Origin: Eumeta japonica
Lineage: Eukaryota; Arthropoda; Insecta; Lepidoptera; Psychidae
Length of the DNA: 64,000 nt
Direction of reading: 5' to 3'
Assembly: GCA_005406025.1 (NCBI GenBank)
Contig: BGZK01000841.1
Span: forward strand, 186,001 to 250,000
This document shows positions 11,373 to 22,575 of this stretch, piece by piece (position 1 is the stretch's first letter; every line of letters begins with the position of its first letter). The notes beneath the pieces are model-generated. The model was not told the origin of the DNA, made no database searches, and saw only the letters and a list, made by a program, of their open reading frames with translations. The position numbers and the translations under genes were made by a program.

Positions 11373-12212
11373 ATGGCCGATACCGCAGTCGCATCCGAAG
11401 CACCGGCGCCGACGACTCCGCCGCCGCGGCGAAGAAACCGAAGGCTACCGCGGTCGGTGGCGGCGGCGGTGTCGTCAAGAAGCCGAAGGCGAAACCGACG
11501 CATCCGAAGACTTCCGAGATGGTCAACAACGCGATCAGGGAGCTGAAGGAGCGCAGCGGTTCTTCTCTGCAGGCCATCAAGAAATATATCGCCGCCCAAT
11601 ACAAGGTAGACGCCGAGAAGCATGCGCCTTCATAAGGAAATATCTGAAAAGCGCAGTCGAATCCGGAACTTTGATACAGACGAAGGGTAAGGGCGCGTCC
11701 GGTTCGTTCAAGCTCGAGTCTAAGTCATCTTCCGGTTCGAAAAAGTCCTCCGGCGGCGGCGGCGGCGGCGGTGGGAGCGGTGGAGTCGCCGTAGGCGCGA
11801 AGGGCGAAACGAGCCGGCTCTAAGTCTGCGTCCTCCGCCGCTTCGTCGAGAGCCGGCGGCGGCGGCAAGAGGCTCCGCCGCCGCGATCGCTCTTCCGGCG
11901 CCGCGGCGGGCAAGAAGGAAAAGGCGGCCGCCGCGGCCGGTTCTCCGACGACGAAATCTAAAGCGCCGACCCCCAAAGAGAAGAAGGCCGCCGCCGCCGC
12001 CGCGGCCGCAGCGGCTGCCGCCTCCGCCGCCGCGAAGAAGAAGCCCGCCGCCTCGCCGCGGCGAAGGCGAAGGCGGCCAAAGCGAAGGGCGGCGTAGCGC
12101 CGGCGAAGAAGACCGCCAAACCGCCGACTAAAACCAAAGCTCGAAGCCGAAGAAGGCCGCGACGCCGAAGGCGAAACCCGCCGCCGCGAAGAAGGCCGCC
12201 GAAAAGAAGTAA
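11373..12212 (+). pseudogene. H1: Linker histone H1, unit 1 copy b, frameshifted
   Basis: The second tandem H1. It matches the intact H1 at 24059 closely, starting with the same [13 protein letters not shown]. One base is missing at about 11418, moving the Ala/Lys N-tail out of frame. Another base is lost in the run after GCGCC (about 11630), and further small deletions lie in the Gly- and Ala-rich C-tail. The upstream TATA box seen in the other copies (GATATAAAG) reads GATATGTG here at about 11280, so it is also damaged. Stop codon and stem-loop are conserved. Confidence 0.83.
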
Positions 12213-12319
12213 TATAATAATGTGACGTTCGATGTCGACGACGGTTTCGACTTCGAGAGAACGTTATATTACTACTGCCGCCGCCGCCTTATCTCTGTTG
12301 CGACTGACAACAACCAAAA

Positions 12320-12335
12320 AGCCCTTTTCAGGGCT
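12320..12335 (+). terminator. Histone 3' stem-loop, H1b
   Basis: AGCCCTTTTCAGGGCT, identical to the H1a and unit 2 H1 signals, with the A-T basal pair. Confidence 0.88.
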
Positions 12336-13206
12336 ATCACATGCCTCCGAGATGCGTATGCCTATGGTTTCTGACGACTGCCTACACCCACCTAATCGAT
12401 CGATTATTTATTACTTAATAAATAAATATATAATTAATTAAGTATCTACCTCTTCCCTACGAAATATCGATAATATACTACTAGTATTTATAAAACTCGT
12501 CTCACTTGTAATTCCCCGAAATGATAGCAAAATAAATAAATTGTTACGTTTGTTCCCTGTCGACACATGTCGATTCGATCGATCGATCGATCGATCGATA
12601 TTATCGATTTCGGTTCGCGAGTAGAGTTTCCGACTGTGTATGTCTGTCGACACGTCCGATCCTCTCTAAAGATGACGCGGAGATGATACACACATATTTA
12701 TTTATTTATTCATTCAACATCGCCGTCGCCGTCGCCGTCGTCTCGTTCGGAGCCGTGTCGCAGGAATACGGCTCCTCCCCTGCCCTGCTCCTGCTCCCGC
12801 TGCTGCCGCTGCGGGGGCTCCGCCCGACTGCCCGACTGTCAGAATGCTGCCGCTCGCTGTCACTCGCTCTAGGGATGTCCGTACATATTTATAATATATA
12901 TCGATATCGATGAACGATATATTTTTTATTTTTTTTTTTTTCCATTTATCTATCTATCAAATGGAAATATTGTCGTCAGACGGTCGATACGAGTCAAAAC
13001 AGAGTTCAGAGAGATAGAAAATTTTTTTTCATCATCGATATCTCTTGCCGCCGACCGGCCGGCCGGCCTCGAGCCCCCGCCGTACCCGCGCATCGCACCG
13101 CACTCCCCCCCGTGCGTAGCCCCATCCGTAGCCGTTGCGCGCGCGTGAACCCTCCGCTCGGCGAACGTGAATCAGTATAAAAGACCGTTTTATCGTAATT
13201 CACGCT
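12336..13206. other. H1-H2A spacer and H2A promoter left of LINE-2
   Basis: Non-coding. Contains the CGAT repeat (about 12577-12600), a CTG/CTCC-rich minisatellite (12770-12830) and the H2A TATA box TATAAAA at 13176-13182. Histone sequence ends at ATTCACGCT (13206), 31 bases after the first T of the TATA box. Confidence 0.7.
13176..13182 (+). promoter_or_regulatory. H2A TATA box now upstream of LINE-2
   Basis: TATAAAA, matching 25880-25886 of unit 2. Because LINE-2 begins at 13207, this box is correctly spaced to start transcription at the element's first bases. That functional reading is inference. Confidence 0.65.
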
Positions 13207-13476
13207 CAGTCAGTGTTTACGCTCCGAGGCGACAGGTCGTGTCCGCACGACCGCTCAGAGTTTTTACATTCGACAGCATTACGCTCCCATTCGTACCGCG
13301 CGCATTCAGTGCAAACAGTGTGTGGTGTCCAGTGGCTTTTAAAAAAAAATTAAAATAAAATATTAACGCGAGTTAAAATTAAAAAATCAAACTGACAAAA
13401 TTAAAAATAATTCTAATTCAGGCGTGCAGTGTCCGCCGACCAAAACTTAGAAGTTAGAGTTAAGTGCAGCTTCATC

Positions 13477-15134
13477 ATGGCAGCAACCGCCCCGGTACGG
13501 CTAAGGCTGGGGTACCACCGCGTCAGCTCCAAAAACACTCCCAATTCAGTGAGTTAAAATCATGTTCTTCAAATCTCGAGTAACAAGGTTACGCTCTACC
13601 CTCGGAGGTAGATAGCGTGTTAGGCGTAGGAGTTCCGACTCCACAATCAAAACAACGTAGGTGGGCGCGGTAATAATCACCGTGTCCCTTCCACATAGTA
13701 GGGTGTTACTCTTCAAGCGCTTTATCGTTCAACGAAGAGTCGGATAACCCGACTCTACTATTAAGGGATCAGACGATGACGATTTCCAAATCGTCAAACG
13801 AAAAATAAAAAGAGTCGCTCGGCGACTCTGCAAAATCAAGTAGCAGTAGCCAGTCGAACGACTCGGCTATGGAGGTAGAACAGACAGAGGAAATCGACGA
13901 ATCACAGTGATTCGTCGATCACCCAAAAAGTAAATTCAGTAAATTCAACAGACCGTCGCTTCTAATAAAGAAGCAACAACCAGTAGTGTAACTTTAGTAA
14001 AACCACTAACGTGACCGGGTCCAAACCCTCGCCGCCACCGAGAGTGAACCCCCAATATGTCTAAGAGACAAATCAAAATGGAACCATATTGCATCAGAAT
14101 GCAGTAGGCTCCACATTAATTATAATAAAGCTCAGAATACCAGAAATGGTATTAACATCACAATGAGTTCCATCGACGACTTCAGGAAGCTCAATAGCTA
14201 CCTGATCAAAAGCGACATACCATTTCACATATGCGCTCGAAGAAGAGCGCAAAGTGAAAGCAGTGTTAAAAGGCGTCCCGGTCGAAATCGACACTGAGGA
14301 CATAAAAGCGGACCTGGTTCGGCAGGAATACCCAGTCCAAGCGGTGCATAGAATGCACCGCAGAGACGGAACCGCCCTAGGTTTAGTACTAGCAATACTA
14401 AATAAAACAGACGGCGCGACTGACATCTTCAAAAAGTTAGCAAACGTATGCGGCCTATCCGGGATAACCGTGGAGGCTCCGTACAAAAAAGGTATCCCCG
14501 GGCAGTGTCATCGCTGCCAGCTTTACGGCCACGCGGCCACAAACTGTCACGCCCCACCGCGGTGCGTGAAATGCTTGGATCCACATTGACCAGGAATGTA
14601 GTCGCACCGCGATTCAGAAGGCAAACCTGCCTGCTGCAACTGCGGTAGCGACCATACAGCTAACTACGGAGGGTGCCCGGCAGCGCCGAAACCCAAACCG
14701 AAAAGTAGCTATAATAAAAATAGTACAAAAGTCCATCAGACATCACGTCCGTTGGACGTATCCCACTTTCCCGCACTAAACAGCGGAAACAAACAGACAG
14801 CACGGACAGTGCCGACGAAACCTACCGGAAGCAAAACTTCCACCCCGCCCCGCCCTGAAGGTTGGAGAACCAATGGAAGAATCCTCTTCCATGGTAAATC
14901 CAAAACCACCGGAACCGAAAACAGGGTCCCACAAAACAACCCACACGACAGACCGGAACCGCGGCTTCCGCACTAGGGGAGGATATCGGCACTATAATGT
15001 CGATTCTACAAGTGGTTAGGAGCGCCGAGGTCGCGGACTTAGCGGCCAAATTCAGAAAGGCCAAACACGGTGTTGACCGCCTCAAAATAATCCTGGAAAA
15101 CCAGGAATTAATAAGTAAATTAGAAAACATATAA
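13477..15134 (+). pseudogene. LINE-2 ORF1 (gag-like), frameshifted
   Basis: ATG at 13477 is the probable start (MAATAPVRLRLGYH), followed by frame breaks through the Ser/Lys-rich N-terminal half. The conserved part is at 14254-14589: VHRMHRRDGTALGLVLAILNKTDGA, then the knuckle CHRCQLYGHAATNC and CVKC. A stop at about 14588 is caused by an indel, and the third knuckle (CCNCGSDHTANYGGCP-like) continues in another frame. The last residues, ENQELISKLENI, end at TAA 15132-15134, which overlaps the ORF2 ATG. Expected role is RNA binding in the retrotransposon particle. Confidence 0.78.
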
Positions 15135-17830
15135 TGACAGCGCCCGAGCGCTCTCAACTAAATTCAGTTGGACGCCTAAAACCTAAAAATATAACAATGC
15201 TCTCATATAACGCGTGCGGCCTAGCCTCTAGTATATTAGAATTAGAACAATGTGCGCTCGAGTACTCAGTAGACATCATCCTCGTCCAAGAAACCTTCCT
15301 AAAACCAAAAAATCCGAAATGTTGTAAATTAAACAACTACGTACAATTACGGACAGACAGACAGGGTGCTCCAAAAGGAGGAACAGCACTGTACTACAGA
15401 CAGACGCTCAACTGCAGTCCGATAGATATCCCTCCCCTAATAAATCTAGAAGCCACCGGCTGCAGATTAACAATGTCAAGCCACGGGGCAATAATAATAA
15501 TATCAGTTTACCTACCGCCGAAAAAGGAGTTGCCCGAAGCGACGTCGAAACCCTTCGCCCTGGGGATGCCGTCATCCTCTTGGCGATCTAAATTCAAAAG
15601 CACCCAATGGAGATGCAATTACACAAACGCAAACGGACGAAAAATGATAGACCTCGCGAAGGACCTACATTTTGACGTCATCGCGCCCCCGACACAAACT
15701 TACTTTCCGAACAACGTACGAAACAGACCGGACATACTAGACATCGCCCTCATGAGGAGGGTGGCGCTTAATGTGAGATGTATAGAGACTCTCCAAAATC
15801 TCAATTCGGATCACCGCCCAGTCCTCCTGAAAATAGGGCCTCCCGACGGAGAACAGCCCCCCAAAAACAAAACAATCACAAGCTGGAGAAAGGTGTCGCT
15901 CTTACTTGAGGAGACCGACACTCCTATCTTAAACAACATCCCCGACAACATAGAAACAACGGACGAGATCGACTACGCCATAGGCGCACTCACAAATCAC
16001 ATCGCAACAGTGATCGAGGACAGTTCAAGGGAGGTCCCGGCGGCCGACAGTCGCCGAAAACTACCCGAAGACGTTCGCGTACTTCTGAAAGCGAAAAACG
16101 CAGCCATGCGTCGCGCGAGCGCATATCCGACATGCGAAAATAGGTCCTGTGCGCGAGCTCTCCAACGTAAAGTGAAAGCTCGGATGCAGGAATTTAAAAA
16201 CGATAAATGGAGCACCCTCATGGAGGAAATAACGCCGAGCCACCAGGCCTATTGGAAGTTGGCCAAGGCTCTCAAATCAGACGGATACCTACCAACCCCC
16301 GCCCTCAGGAAACCGGACAACACGTTCGCGGTCGACGACCGGGAAAAAGCCGAATGTCTAGCGGACAGTATAGAACAGCAATGTTCTAACAACACAATAC
16401 ACGACGCAACACACTCACACAGGATCGAGGAGGAAGTGCGTACGAAAATCGCCCTCGAACCGCAAGACGACCTGGCCCCCGTCTCCGTAGACGAAATACA
16501 AAAACATATCAAAGCGCTAAAAACTAAAAAGGCTCCGGGCCTCGATGGCATTAGCAATAAAGCGATAAAATGCTTCTCTCTGCCATTAATGGTTTTATTG
16601 GTCGCAATTTTAACGCGTGCTTCAAAATTGTTATTTTCCTCCGATATGAAGGAAGCAGTCGTCATCGGCTTACCAAACCGGGGAACCACGCGACCTCCCC
16701 GCTAGCTATCGCCCCATTAGTCTCTTAAGCGGATTAGGAAAATTATTCGAAAACGATTAAAACCCGCTTGAGCATCTCATAGGAAAAGGCCTCATTATTA
16801 ACGAACAGTTTGGCTTTCGACCAAATCACTCATGCCCCCAGCAAGTCCATCGGTTAGTCGAACATATATCGGAAGGCTTCAAAAGAAGCGCAAAACAGTG
16901 GCGGTATTTTCGATGTTGCAAAGGCCTTTGATAGGGTTTGGCACGCAGGATTAATCCACAAACTCTACACACTAGAGCTTCCAGACCGTCTTGTACTCAT
17001 CATACATAATTATCTCAAACCGAAATTTCACGTTCCGCCACGAAACACATACTCCACAAAAGAATATTAAAAGCGGGAGTACCTCAAGGCTCCACCTATC
17101 CCCTACTGTACTCAGCGTACGTTAATGATATACCGCGACCGTCAAACGGCGTCCAACTCGCTTTGTTCAGGACGACACTGCACTTTACTTACGCGGCAAT
17201 AATTATCGTGACACCACACCGCGATTACAGAGGGCCATTGATGAGCTGACACGATGGCTCGACTCTGGCGAATTAAAGTAAACCGGAAAATCAGCAGCTA
17301 TACGGTTCAACTATAGCAAACACAAGAAAAATTTAGCGTACCACACAACACCCCTACACTCTATATTGACAATGCTTCAATTCCGTGGCATCACAATTAT
17401 AAATACTTAGGAGTAACGCTCGACAAGCATCTACACTTCCGAGATCAAGTCGCGCGTGTTAGAAGTTAACAAATTCTACCAATCACGCCTATACGGCATG
17501 ATCGGTAGAAGGCAAAATGTCATTGCGCAATAAGCGCACTCTGTACTTAATGTGCATCAGGCCGGTAATGACGTATGCATGTCCAGTCTTCGCTCATGCC
17601 GCGCCTAATATAATCAAAAACTACAGCCCAAAATAAGTTCTGTAGACAAGCGACGGACGCATTGGCGTCAAAAATTCGCTCCACGGAGACTTAAGCTGCC
17701 CAATATTAAACCTTATGAAAGACGCTAAAGCGCTTTTTCGATCGCTCAAAATCACCCCAAAGCTTATAGTGTCGTTTATTACGAGCCGCCGCGTCGACAT
17801 CATTTCCGAAGATCATCGGAATGTTCTGTC
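15134..17830 (+). pseudogene. LINE-2 ORF2 (endonuclease / reverse transcriptase), truncated and frameshifted
   Basis: The first 523 codons (15134-16705) stay open. They hold LSYNACGL, VQETFLK, the SDHRP endonuclease motif at 15806-15820 and the start of RT (KKAPGLDGISNKAIK, about 16530). The GDFN strand near 15580 is damaged: FALGMPSSSWRS stands where GDAVILFGDFN-type sequence is expected, so a shift and a compensating shift lie there. After 16705 the RT continues only in fragments, including YRPISLL-like, NSFGFRPNHS-like and GVPQGS-like stretches. The ADD motif near 17165 is hit by an indel. The C-terminus breaks off at about 17830. Confidence 0.8.
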
Positions 17831-18366
17831 AGACCGACGATGTCTGTCGACATCCGATCGAAAAGATCGCGGAGATGATAACATAATTATTTAAATATAA
17901 CCCTCGCCGTCGCCGTCGTTCGACCGTGCCGGGTCATCAAAAGCATCCGCGCTCTCCGGCTCCGCGCTTTTTCGCCCTGAACTGTCAATTTCGCTGAAAT
18001 CCTCGCCGAGGGATGTCCTAATATTTATAGCATATCGCGCGCCGATGATATATTTTTATTTTTCCATTTATCTATCTATCAAATGGAAATACGTCAGAGG
18101 TCGATACGAGTCAAAACGAGTTCAGATGATTTTTTTTTTTTTCGATTTTGTTCGCCGACGGCCCCGGCGCCCCGCGCATCGCACGCCCATAGCGTAGCCC
18201 CTCCGTTGCGCGCGTCCCTCCGCTCGGCGAACGTGAATCAGTATAAAGACCGTTTTATCGTAATTCACGCTGAAACTACACATTCATTCATTGTCGTTAA
18301 CGCGCGCGCGCGTGTGTACATAGTTTTATTCAGTGTCGTTGTTGTCGTTCGACTCGCTCTCGAACT
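17830..18366 (+). other. Degraded second copy of the H1-H2A spacer / H2A promoter
   Basis: This region aligns loosely to 25340-26008 of unit 2 but is shorter and altered in a way that mixes in other bases, as if two sequences were averaged. By 18060 it becomes a good match. It contains TATAAAG at 18242-18248 and the full H2A leader. The same spacer is already present left of LINE-2, so it is duplicated around the element. Confidence 0.6.
18242..18248 (+). promoter_or_regulatory. H2A TATA box, unit 1
   Basis: TATAAAG, 119 bp before the H2A ATG, followed by the same leader as unit 2, so this gene keeps a promoter despite LINE-2. Confidence 0.6.
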
Positions 18367-18740
18367 ATGTCCGGCCGTGGAAAGGTGGTAAAGTGAAGGG
18401 AAAGGCGAAGTCGCGTTCGAATCGAGCCGGTCTTCAATTCCCCGTCGGCCGTATTCATAGGCTGCTGCGCAAGGGTAACTATGCGGAGCGCGTCGGCGCC
18501 GGTGCTCCCGTCTACCTGGCCGCCGTTATGGAATATCTCGCCGCCGAGGTGCTCGAGTTGGCCGGTAACGCGGCGCGCGACAACAAGAAGACCAGGATCA
18601 TCCCTAGACATCTTCAGCTCGCGATACGCAACGACGAGGAGCTGAACAAGCTCCTTAGCGGCGTGACGATCGCCCAGGGAGGCGTACTGCCGAACATTCA
18701 GGCGGTATTGCTGCCGAAGAAGACCGAAAAGAAGGCGTAA
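18367..18740 (+). pseudogene. H2A: Histone H2A, unit 1, one-base frameshift after codon 4
   Basis: The ATG at 18367 is followed by SGRG. One A is then missing from the AAAA run at about 18381 (unit 2 has GGAAAAGG), which throws the true start out of frame. From about 18385 to the stop at 18740 the sequence encodes the normal H2A body: [55 protein letters not shown], ending KKTEKKA. The reading frame stays open upstream into the leader. A single homopolymer deletion is the only defect, so this may be a functional gene with a base-call error. Confidence 0.88.
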
Positions 18741-18778
18741 GCCACAGTCTGCCGTAGCGTACGCTGACTCTGAGAAAC

Positions 18779-18795
18779 GGCCCTTTTTCAGGGCC
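18779..18795 (+). terminator. Histone 3' stem-loop, H2A unit 1
   Basis: GGCCCTTTTTCAGGGCC: five-base loop where unit 2 H2A has four, so an extra T is likely a length error. Confidence 0.85.
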
Positions 18796-19826
18796 ACAAT
18801 ATTGTTCGTTTGAGAACGAGTTTCGCATACCGGCATCATCGTCGACACCTGTCGATATTATTACACTTTAGTAAGACAAACAACACAAATTAATTTATTA
18901 ATTAACCTTGATCATTTATGTATATCTCTATCCTAATAACGCTTGTCGCTTGCAGCAAGGGGGCGAACATTATCGAACTAAGTCTACATTCTTCTTCCCG
19001 CTTAGTCGTGATCGAAATAACTAACTACTACTTGTTCGATTTCGATAAAAACAAGCCATAAAATAAATAAAGATAAAGCGACTTAGCGATAGGTGCAGTA
19101 GAGTCTTGCAATGCTTTTTGCCCCTCTTTGCTCTTTGCCTCTTTGCTGTCAAAACGATGATTATTAATTAATAATTATATATTAATCGTCTCTATTGGGC
19201 GGCGGCCATAAATTAGTAAACAATTTATATTACGAGAGAGTTATTGTCATTCAACGAGAATAATAATAGTGATAGTGATAGCGATAGCAATAGTAATAGT
19301 GATAGCGATAGTAATAGTGATAGTAATAGCAATAGCAATAGCAATAGCAATAGCAGCAATAGCAATAGCAATAGTGATAGCAATAGTAGTAATAGTAATA
19401 GCGATAGTAGTAATAGTAATAGCGATAGTAGTAATAGTAATAGTGATAGTAGTAATAGGCGGTATGCATCGCGTGAGGGAAAGAGACGGTATAACTCTGA
19501 CGTGAGACAGTAACGGCGCGCGCGATGGGGGCGAGGGAGTAGCGATTGATGAAACGCCGCCGCCCCCGCGCTCTAACCGTCAAAACGGACGGTTAAACGG
19601 TTAAATTGTTCAAAATGGAGGTATACGATTGGCCGACGATAGAACCGTGGCTCGTTTAACGATTGCCCGACGCGGCTCGCCTAAGCCGTAACTAGCGGCT
19701 TCAGCGTTTTTACAATATACAATTCGTATATTACTCGCTCGCTAATCCCGCTCCGCTTACTCGTTCGTGTTAGCGTGTTCGTGTGTGCGTTAAGTAAAGT
19801 GTGTTTCTGGTAGTAGTACTATCATC
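18796..19826. other. H2A-H2B spacer and H2B promoter, unit 1
   Basis: About 1 kb of non-coding DNA with TTAATTAATAATTA palindromes, a hexamer microsatellite (19261-19458), an inverted ACCGTC...GACGGT pair at about 19576-19594 and, near 19711-19730, weak TATA-like AATATAC/GTATATTA before the H2B leader. No gene seen. Confidence 0.6.
19261..19458. repeat. Degenerate hexamer microsatellite (RATAGY)n between H2A and H2B, unit 1
   Basis: A nearly uninterrupted series of AATAGT, GATAGT, GATAGC and AATAGC hexamers, with some TAGTAG interruptions. It stays in phase, so it is open in several frames (Ser/Asn/Asp and Ile/Ala/Val repeats, Tyr-rich on the other strand), but none looks like a gene. The same array is in unit 2. 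Confidence 0.9.
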
Positions 19827-20200
19827 ATGCCGCCCAAGACTAGTGGAAAGGCGGCGAAGAAGTCCGGTAAGGCTCAGAAGAACATCTCCAAATCTGACAA
19901 GAAAAGAAGAAGCACAAGAGGAAGGAGAGTTACGCCATCTACATCTACAAGGTGCTCAAGCAGGTCCATCCGGACACCGGTATATCTAGCAAGGCCATGT
20001 CGATCATGAACTCTTTCGTGAACGACATATTCGAGCGTATAGCCGCCGAAGCGTCTCGCCTCGCGCACTACAACAAACGTTCGACGATAACATCGAGGGA
20101 GGTGCAGACCTCTGTCCGTCTGCTGCTGCCCGGCGAGTTGGCGAAGCACGCAGTCAGCGAAGGTACGAAGGCCGTGACCAAGTACACCAGCTCTAAGTGA
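19827..20200 (+). pseudogene. H2B: Histone H2B, unit 1, one-base frameshift in the N-tail
   Basis: Starts [19 protein letters not shown] at 19827. One A is missing at about 19904 (GACAAGAAAAGAAG versus GACAAGAAAAAGAAG in unit 2). The N-tail and the histone fold ([45 protein letters not shown], ending KYTSSK) are therefore in different frames. The stop TGA 20198-20200 is in the proper frame for the body, giving an expected length of 124 codons if the base is restored. With unit 2 H2B damaged only at its stop, neither H2B in the window reads cleanly. Confidence 0.88.
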
Positions 20201-20309
20201 GCGTGAGCGCTTGCGCGCCGCTCGCCGAGGTTACGTGCCGCCGCTCTGCTCTGCTCTGCTATGCTCGCTGCGACACATCATACCACAACAGTCGGTCAAA
20301 CAAACAAAC

Positions 20310-20324
20310 GGCCCTTTCAGGGCC
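20310..20324 (+). terminator. Histone 3' stem-loop, H2B unit 1
   Basis: GGCCCTTTCAGGGCC followed by ACA; three-base loop. Confidence 0.85.
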
Positions 20325-20573
20325 ACAAATTTTATATCAACTCTGTTTCCTTGACAAACATACATACATAGATAGATAGATAGATACTGTACACCTTCCG
20401 CTCGTCATCGTACACCGCAAACGAATAATTCATTCATTCCGTTCATTTATAATATCAATATCATTGTTAATTAATAACAACAATGATATAATCGCGTTAA
20501 TCGATCAGCTCCCGACTATCCGTATTCGCGCGATCATCGTTTCTCCGTTTTTCGTTTTAGTGTCTTTTAGTGC

Positions 20574-20629
<56 letters not shown>

Positions 20630-20868
20630 AAAATAATAATAATAGTAATAAAAAAAATAATAAAAATTAAAAATAAAAAAAAAAAAAAAAAATTAAAAAA
20701 AAAAAAAAAATAATATATACATAACGCCCTAATAAGACAGCCTCATTTAGGGTGGTATCGATCGAAAAGGAAAATGGAAATTCTAACGAGAAAATCCATA
20801 GGACCGGCAAGATAATAAGGTGGGGATCGACGGACGGACGGACGGATGGAGGGAGGGAGGCGTAAGAT
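20325..20868. other. H2B-H3 spacer, units 1/2
   Basis: Non-coding. Contains ATAG repeats (about 20365-20385), a TTGTTAATTAATAACAA palindrome (about 20464), a TA dinucleotide run (20577-20624), the A-rich tract, and the GGAC/GGAG tract before the H3 TATA box. This is the boundary between repeat units. Confidence 0.65.
20577..20624. repeat. TA dinucleotide microsatellite
   Basis: About 24 uninterrupted TA units followed by poly(A). Unit 2 has the same at 28233-28279. Confidence 0.95.
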
Positions 20869-20875
20869 TATAAAT
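20844..20875 (+). promoter_or_regulatory. H3 core promoter, unit 2
   Basis: G-rich GGATGGAGGGAGGGAGG (20844-20860) and TATA box TATAAAT (20869-20875). The leader of roughly 140 nt to ATG 21040 ends GTCGGTC before the start codon. Confidence 0.62.
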
Positions 20876-21033
20876 TTGATCGTATGCGGTCGCCGCCTCA
20901 CACCATACAGTCCCCTGTAACCGATCGTATCGCACGCTTTAGTAACTTCTACCCGCAGCGCGGTGAGTAGTAACCGCGGATTCGTGTGTGATATTTGTGT
21001 GTGTGCTGCGTATAGCGTATTGTAAGTAGATAG

Positions 21034-21450
<417 letters not shown>

Positions 21451-21574
21451 GCGAGCGCTTGAGTTTGCACACGACACGGTCGCGGTTCGACATTACATTA
21501 CATTACTACTTTGTGTGTGTCCGTGTCCGTGTCGTTGTCGTGCGCGCGTTTCCCTTAAAACGAACGCATAAAAC

Positions 21575-21589
21575 GGCCCTTTCAGGGCC
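21575..21589 (+). terminator. Histone 3' stem-loop, H3 unit 2
   Basis: GGCCCTTTCAGGGCC then ACA. All three H3 copies show a three-base loop here, so a true three-base loop cannot be excluded. Confidence 0.87.
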
Positions 21590-22475
<886 letters not shown>

Positions 22476-22559
22476 ACGGCCCGGCCCGCGACGAATCTAC
22501 GAATCTACGAGTCTACGAGTCTCGTCTCGCCTCGCCTCGCTCGCGGATCAGATGGAAAA

Positions 22560-22575
22560 GGCCCTTTTCAGGGCC
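22560..22575 (+). terminator. Histone 3' stem-loop, H4 unit 2
   Basis: GGCCCTTTTCAGGGCC then ACA: canonical. Confidence 0.92.

Larger units (their letters stand above)
8181..13190 (+). repeat. Tandem duplication of the H1 gene with flanking spacers (2 x about 2.47 kb)
   Basis: The block from GTTAGTGGAATAG in the H4-H1 spacer to AAAGACCGTT in the H2A promoter occurs twice, at 8181-10647 and 10648 to about 13190, with a period of 2,466 bp. The junction at about 10641-10655 joins H2A-promoter sequence directly to H4-H1 spacer through a GTTA microhomology. Units 2 and 3 have a single H1. Confidence 0.85.
13207..17830 (+). mobile_element. LINE-2: Jockey-clade non-LTR retrotransposon at the H2A start site
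   Basis: Sense-oriented insertion that begins directly after the H2A promoter. It has a 5' UTR of about 270 bp, ORF1 with a CCHC knuckle, a TAATG stop-start overlap (15132-15136), and ORF2 with endonuclease and RT. It is a clear relative of LINE-1 (same motif order, GQCHRCQ knuckle, VQLRTDRQG and SDHRPVL in ORF2) but has diverged too far to be a copy of it. The 3' end is not clean. Near 17820 the ORF2 C-terminus (PKIIGMF) passes into degraded H1-H2A spacer, so no right target duplication or tail can be identified. Confidence 0.85.

Noticed and set aside
19251..19583. Tyr-rich or Ser/Asn/Asp-rich protein between H2A and H2B
   Set aside because: Produced entirely by the hexamer microsatellite read in different frames.
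20577..20624. TA repeat as replication origin
   Set aside because: A TA microsatellite at the unit boundary alone gives no evidence of origin function.
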